From NCBI GenBank assembly GCA_002271215.1, contig CP018628.1, positions 1 to 64,000 of the forward strand: a stretch of DNA of 64,000 nucleotides. Direction: 5' to 3'. The translations under genes and the position numbers were made by a program. The notes under the pieces were generated by a model, which searched no databases, was not told the origin of the DNA, and was given only the letters and a program-made list of their open reading frames with translations. This DNA comes from Lelliottia jeotgali. GTDB lineage: Bacteria > Pseudomonadota > Gammaproteobacteria > Enterobacterales > Enterobacteriaceae. How positions within the stretch are numbered: the stretch's first letter is position 1; the number at the start of each line of letters is the position of its first letter. Positions 63,287 to 64,000 of the stretch are shown piece after piece.

Positions 63287-63697
63287 TCAGCTACCCTTGT
63301 AGGTGGAGTAGCCGTACTGGCTCAGCAGGAGTGGGATGTGCAGTTTTTCGTTGGTTTTGGTGACGGTGAACAGCACCGGGACCTCCGGGAAAAACGTGGC
63401 CATTTTCTGGCTCTGGAAGTAGTCGCCGGTTTTAAAGGTCACTTTATACACGCCGGGCTGCATATCCTGATCCTCTGGATACAGCGACTTAATGCGCCCG
63501 TCGTGGTCTGTTTTGCCGCTCGCTAACATGGCCCAGTTGCCCTGCTGCTGTTTTTCCAGTGTGACTGTGACATCTGGCGGTGGGGTGCCCGTTTGCTGGT
63601 TGAGAATATGCACGCTCAGGGTCCCCATCGGCGCGCTAAAGGCGAAAGGTGCAAAGGCGATGGAGGATAAAAGCAGCAGGCCGGAGATTTTATTCAT
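63287..63697 (-). CDS. hiuH: 5-hydroxyisourate hydrolase, periplasmic (transthyretin-like)
   Basis: HiuH opens 5-hydroxyisourate to OHCU in the uricase pathway. The ATG at 63697 (MNKISGLLLLSSIAFAPFAFSA) follows AGGA and gives 136 residues with a cleavable signal peptide. The transthyretin-like domain starts LSVHILNQQTG (catalytic His) and ends HIPLLLSQYGYSTYKGS, the family C-terminal signature. The frame is open upstream by 14 codons. No other purine-degradation gene is in the window. Confidence 0.92.
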   Translation of the reverse strand: MNKISGLLLLSSIAFAPFAFSAPMGTLSVHILNQQTGTPPPDVTVTLEKQQQGNWAMLASGKTDHDGRIKSLYPEDQDMQPGVYKVTFKTGDYFQSQKMATFFPEVPVLFTVTKTNEKLHIPLLLSQYGYSTYKGS

Positions 63698-63794
63698 GTT
63701 GTTTTCCTGTTTAGTGGTGAATACAGGAAACGTTAGCATTCTGGCGGCAGGAAAATATTCAATCTTTCGTGATAACTCGCGTAGGGAATATTGA

Positions 63795-64000
63795 TTACAG
63801 GGTAATCATTTCCAGAGAAATAACCTGCTGCTGCCACTGCTCGACCTGTTTTTTACGCGCAGCAGTTAATTTACCGGTAGTGACAAGTAGCCATTTCCGA
63901 TCCGGGAAAATCTCCGGTGCCAGCGTAGCAGGCGGTATAGGGAGCACGTCAATGCGATGACCTTGCCCGGTGCGTTTGAGCGCTTCGAGCCAGATTTCAC
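63795..64000 (-). CDS. C-terminal end of an unidentified gene (5' part outside window)
   Basis: Reading from the window edge to TAA at 63795-63797 gives about 67 residues: EIWLEALKRTGQGHRIDVLP, PPATLAPEIF and a helical tail KLTAARKKQVEQWQQQVI ending EMITL. I do not recognise the family. The codon use looks native. It is on the same strand as hiuH and about 97 bp upstream of it. Confidence 0.6.
   Translation of the reverse strand, partial: EIWLEALKRTGQGHRIDVLPIPPATLAPEIFPDRKWLLVTTGKLTAARKKQVEQWQQQVISLEMITL

Overview
The window is enterobacterial chromosome, most like an Enterobacter, Lelliottia or Leclercia type organism. It opens inside dnaA at the replication-origin region, and the backbone gene order follows E. 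coli K-12 closely: dnaA-dnaN-recF-gyrB, yidA, dgoRKADT, yidR, yidQ, ibpAB, yidE, yidP-glv, yidHGF, emrD, tisB/istR, ivbL-ilvBN, uhpABCT, yicN, nepI, yicL, yicS, nlpA. The genus is inferred from gene content only.

Left part (1-20.6 kb). The replication operon is followed by the D-galactonate operon (repressor, kinase, aldolase, dehydratase, transporter). Next come the small heat-shock pair ibpA/ibpB, with a sigma-32 promoter, and an alpha-glucoside PTS (fused IICB plus a family 4 phospho-alpha-glucosidase) opposite a GntR-type regulator. The E. coli genes yidB, yidX and cbrA are missing from their usual positions.

Middle part (20.6-37.5 kb). yidF is a fragment of a radical-SAM sulfatase maturase, and its usual sulfatase neighbour is absent. 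A D-serine locus (dsdC/dsdXA) plus a secreted GH5-like protein sits between yidF and emrD; the GH5 reading frame runs on into emrD from the opposite strand. The SOS toxin tisB with its antisense RNA istR lies before the attenuated ivbL-ilvBN operon. The hexose-phosphate system uhpABCT follows, and then an AT-rich phosphoethanolamine-transferase-like gene broken by one in-frame amber codon.

Right part (37.5-64 kb). Accessory modules alternate with backbone genes: a YefM/YoeB toxin-antitoxin pair, a beta-glucoside PTS operon with porin and LacI-type regulator, an EefABC-type RND pump with TetR regulator, a GNAT acetyltransferase, a small KTSC-like gene, and a SymE-like toxin with a LexA box and a predicted antisense RNA. 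The window ends with an eight-gene operon (SnoaL-like, SDR, FAD oxidase, DUF1365, CFA-family methyltransferase, DUF2878, DUF3833, DUF523-DUF1722 fusion) in which all seven junctions overlap by 4 bp. Upstream of it is a near-perfect inverted repeat fitting the TGTACA-N12-TGTACA pattern of LitR/PplR-type MerR light-response regulators. hiuH and the tail of an unidentified gene close the window.

REP/BIME palindromes mark many gene ends. No tRNA, rRNA, insertion sequence, prophage or CRISPR array was seen.
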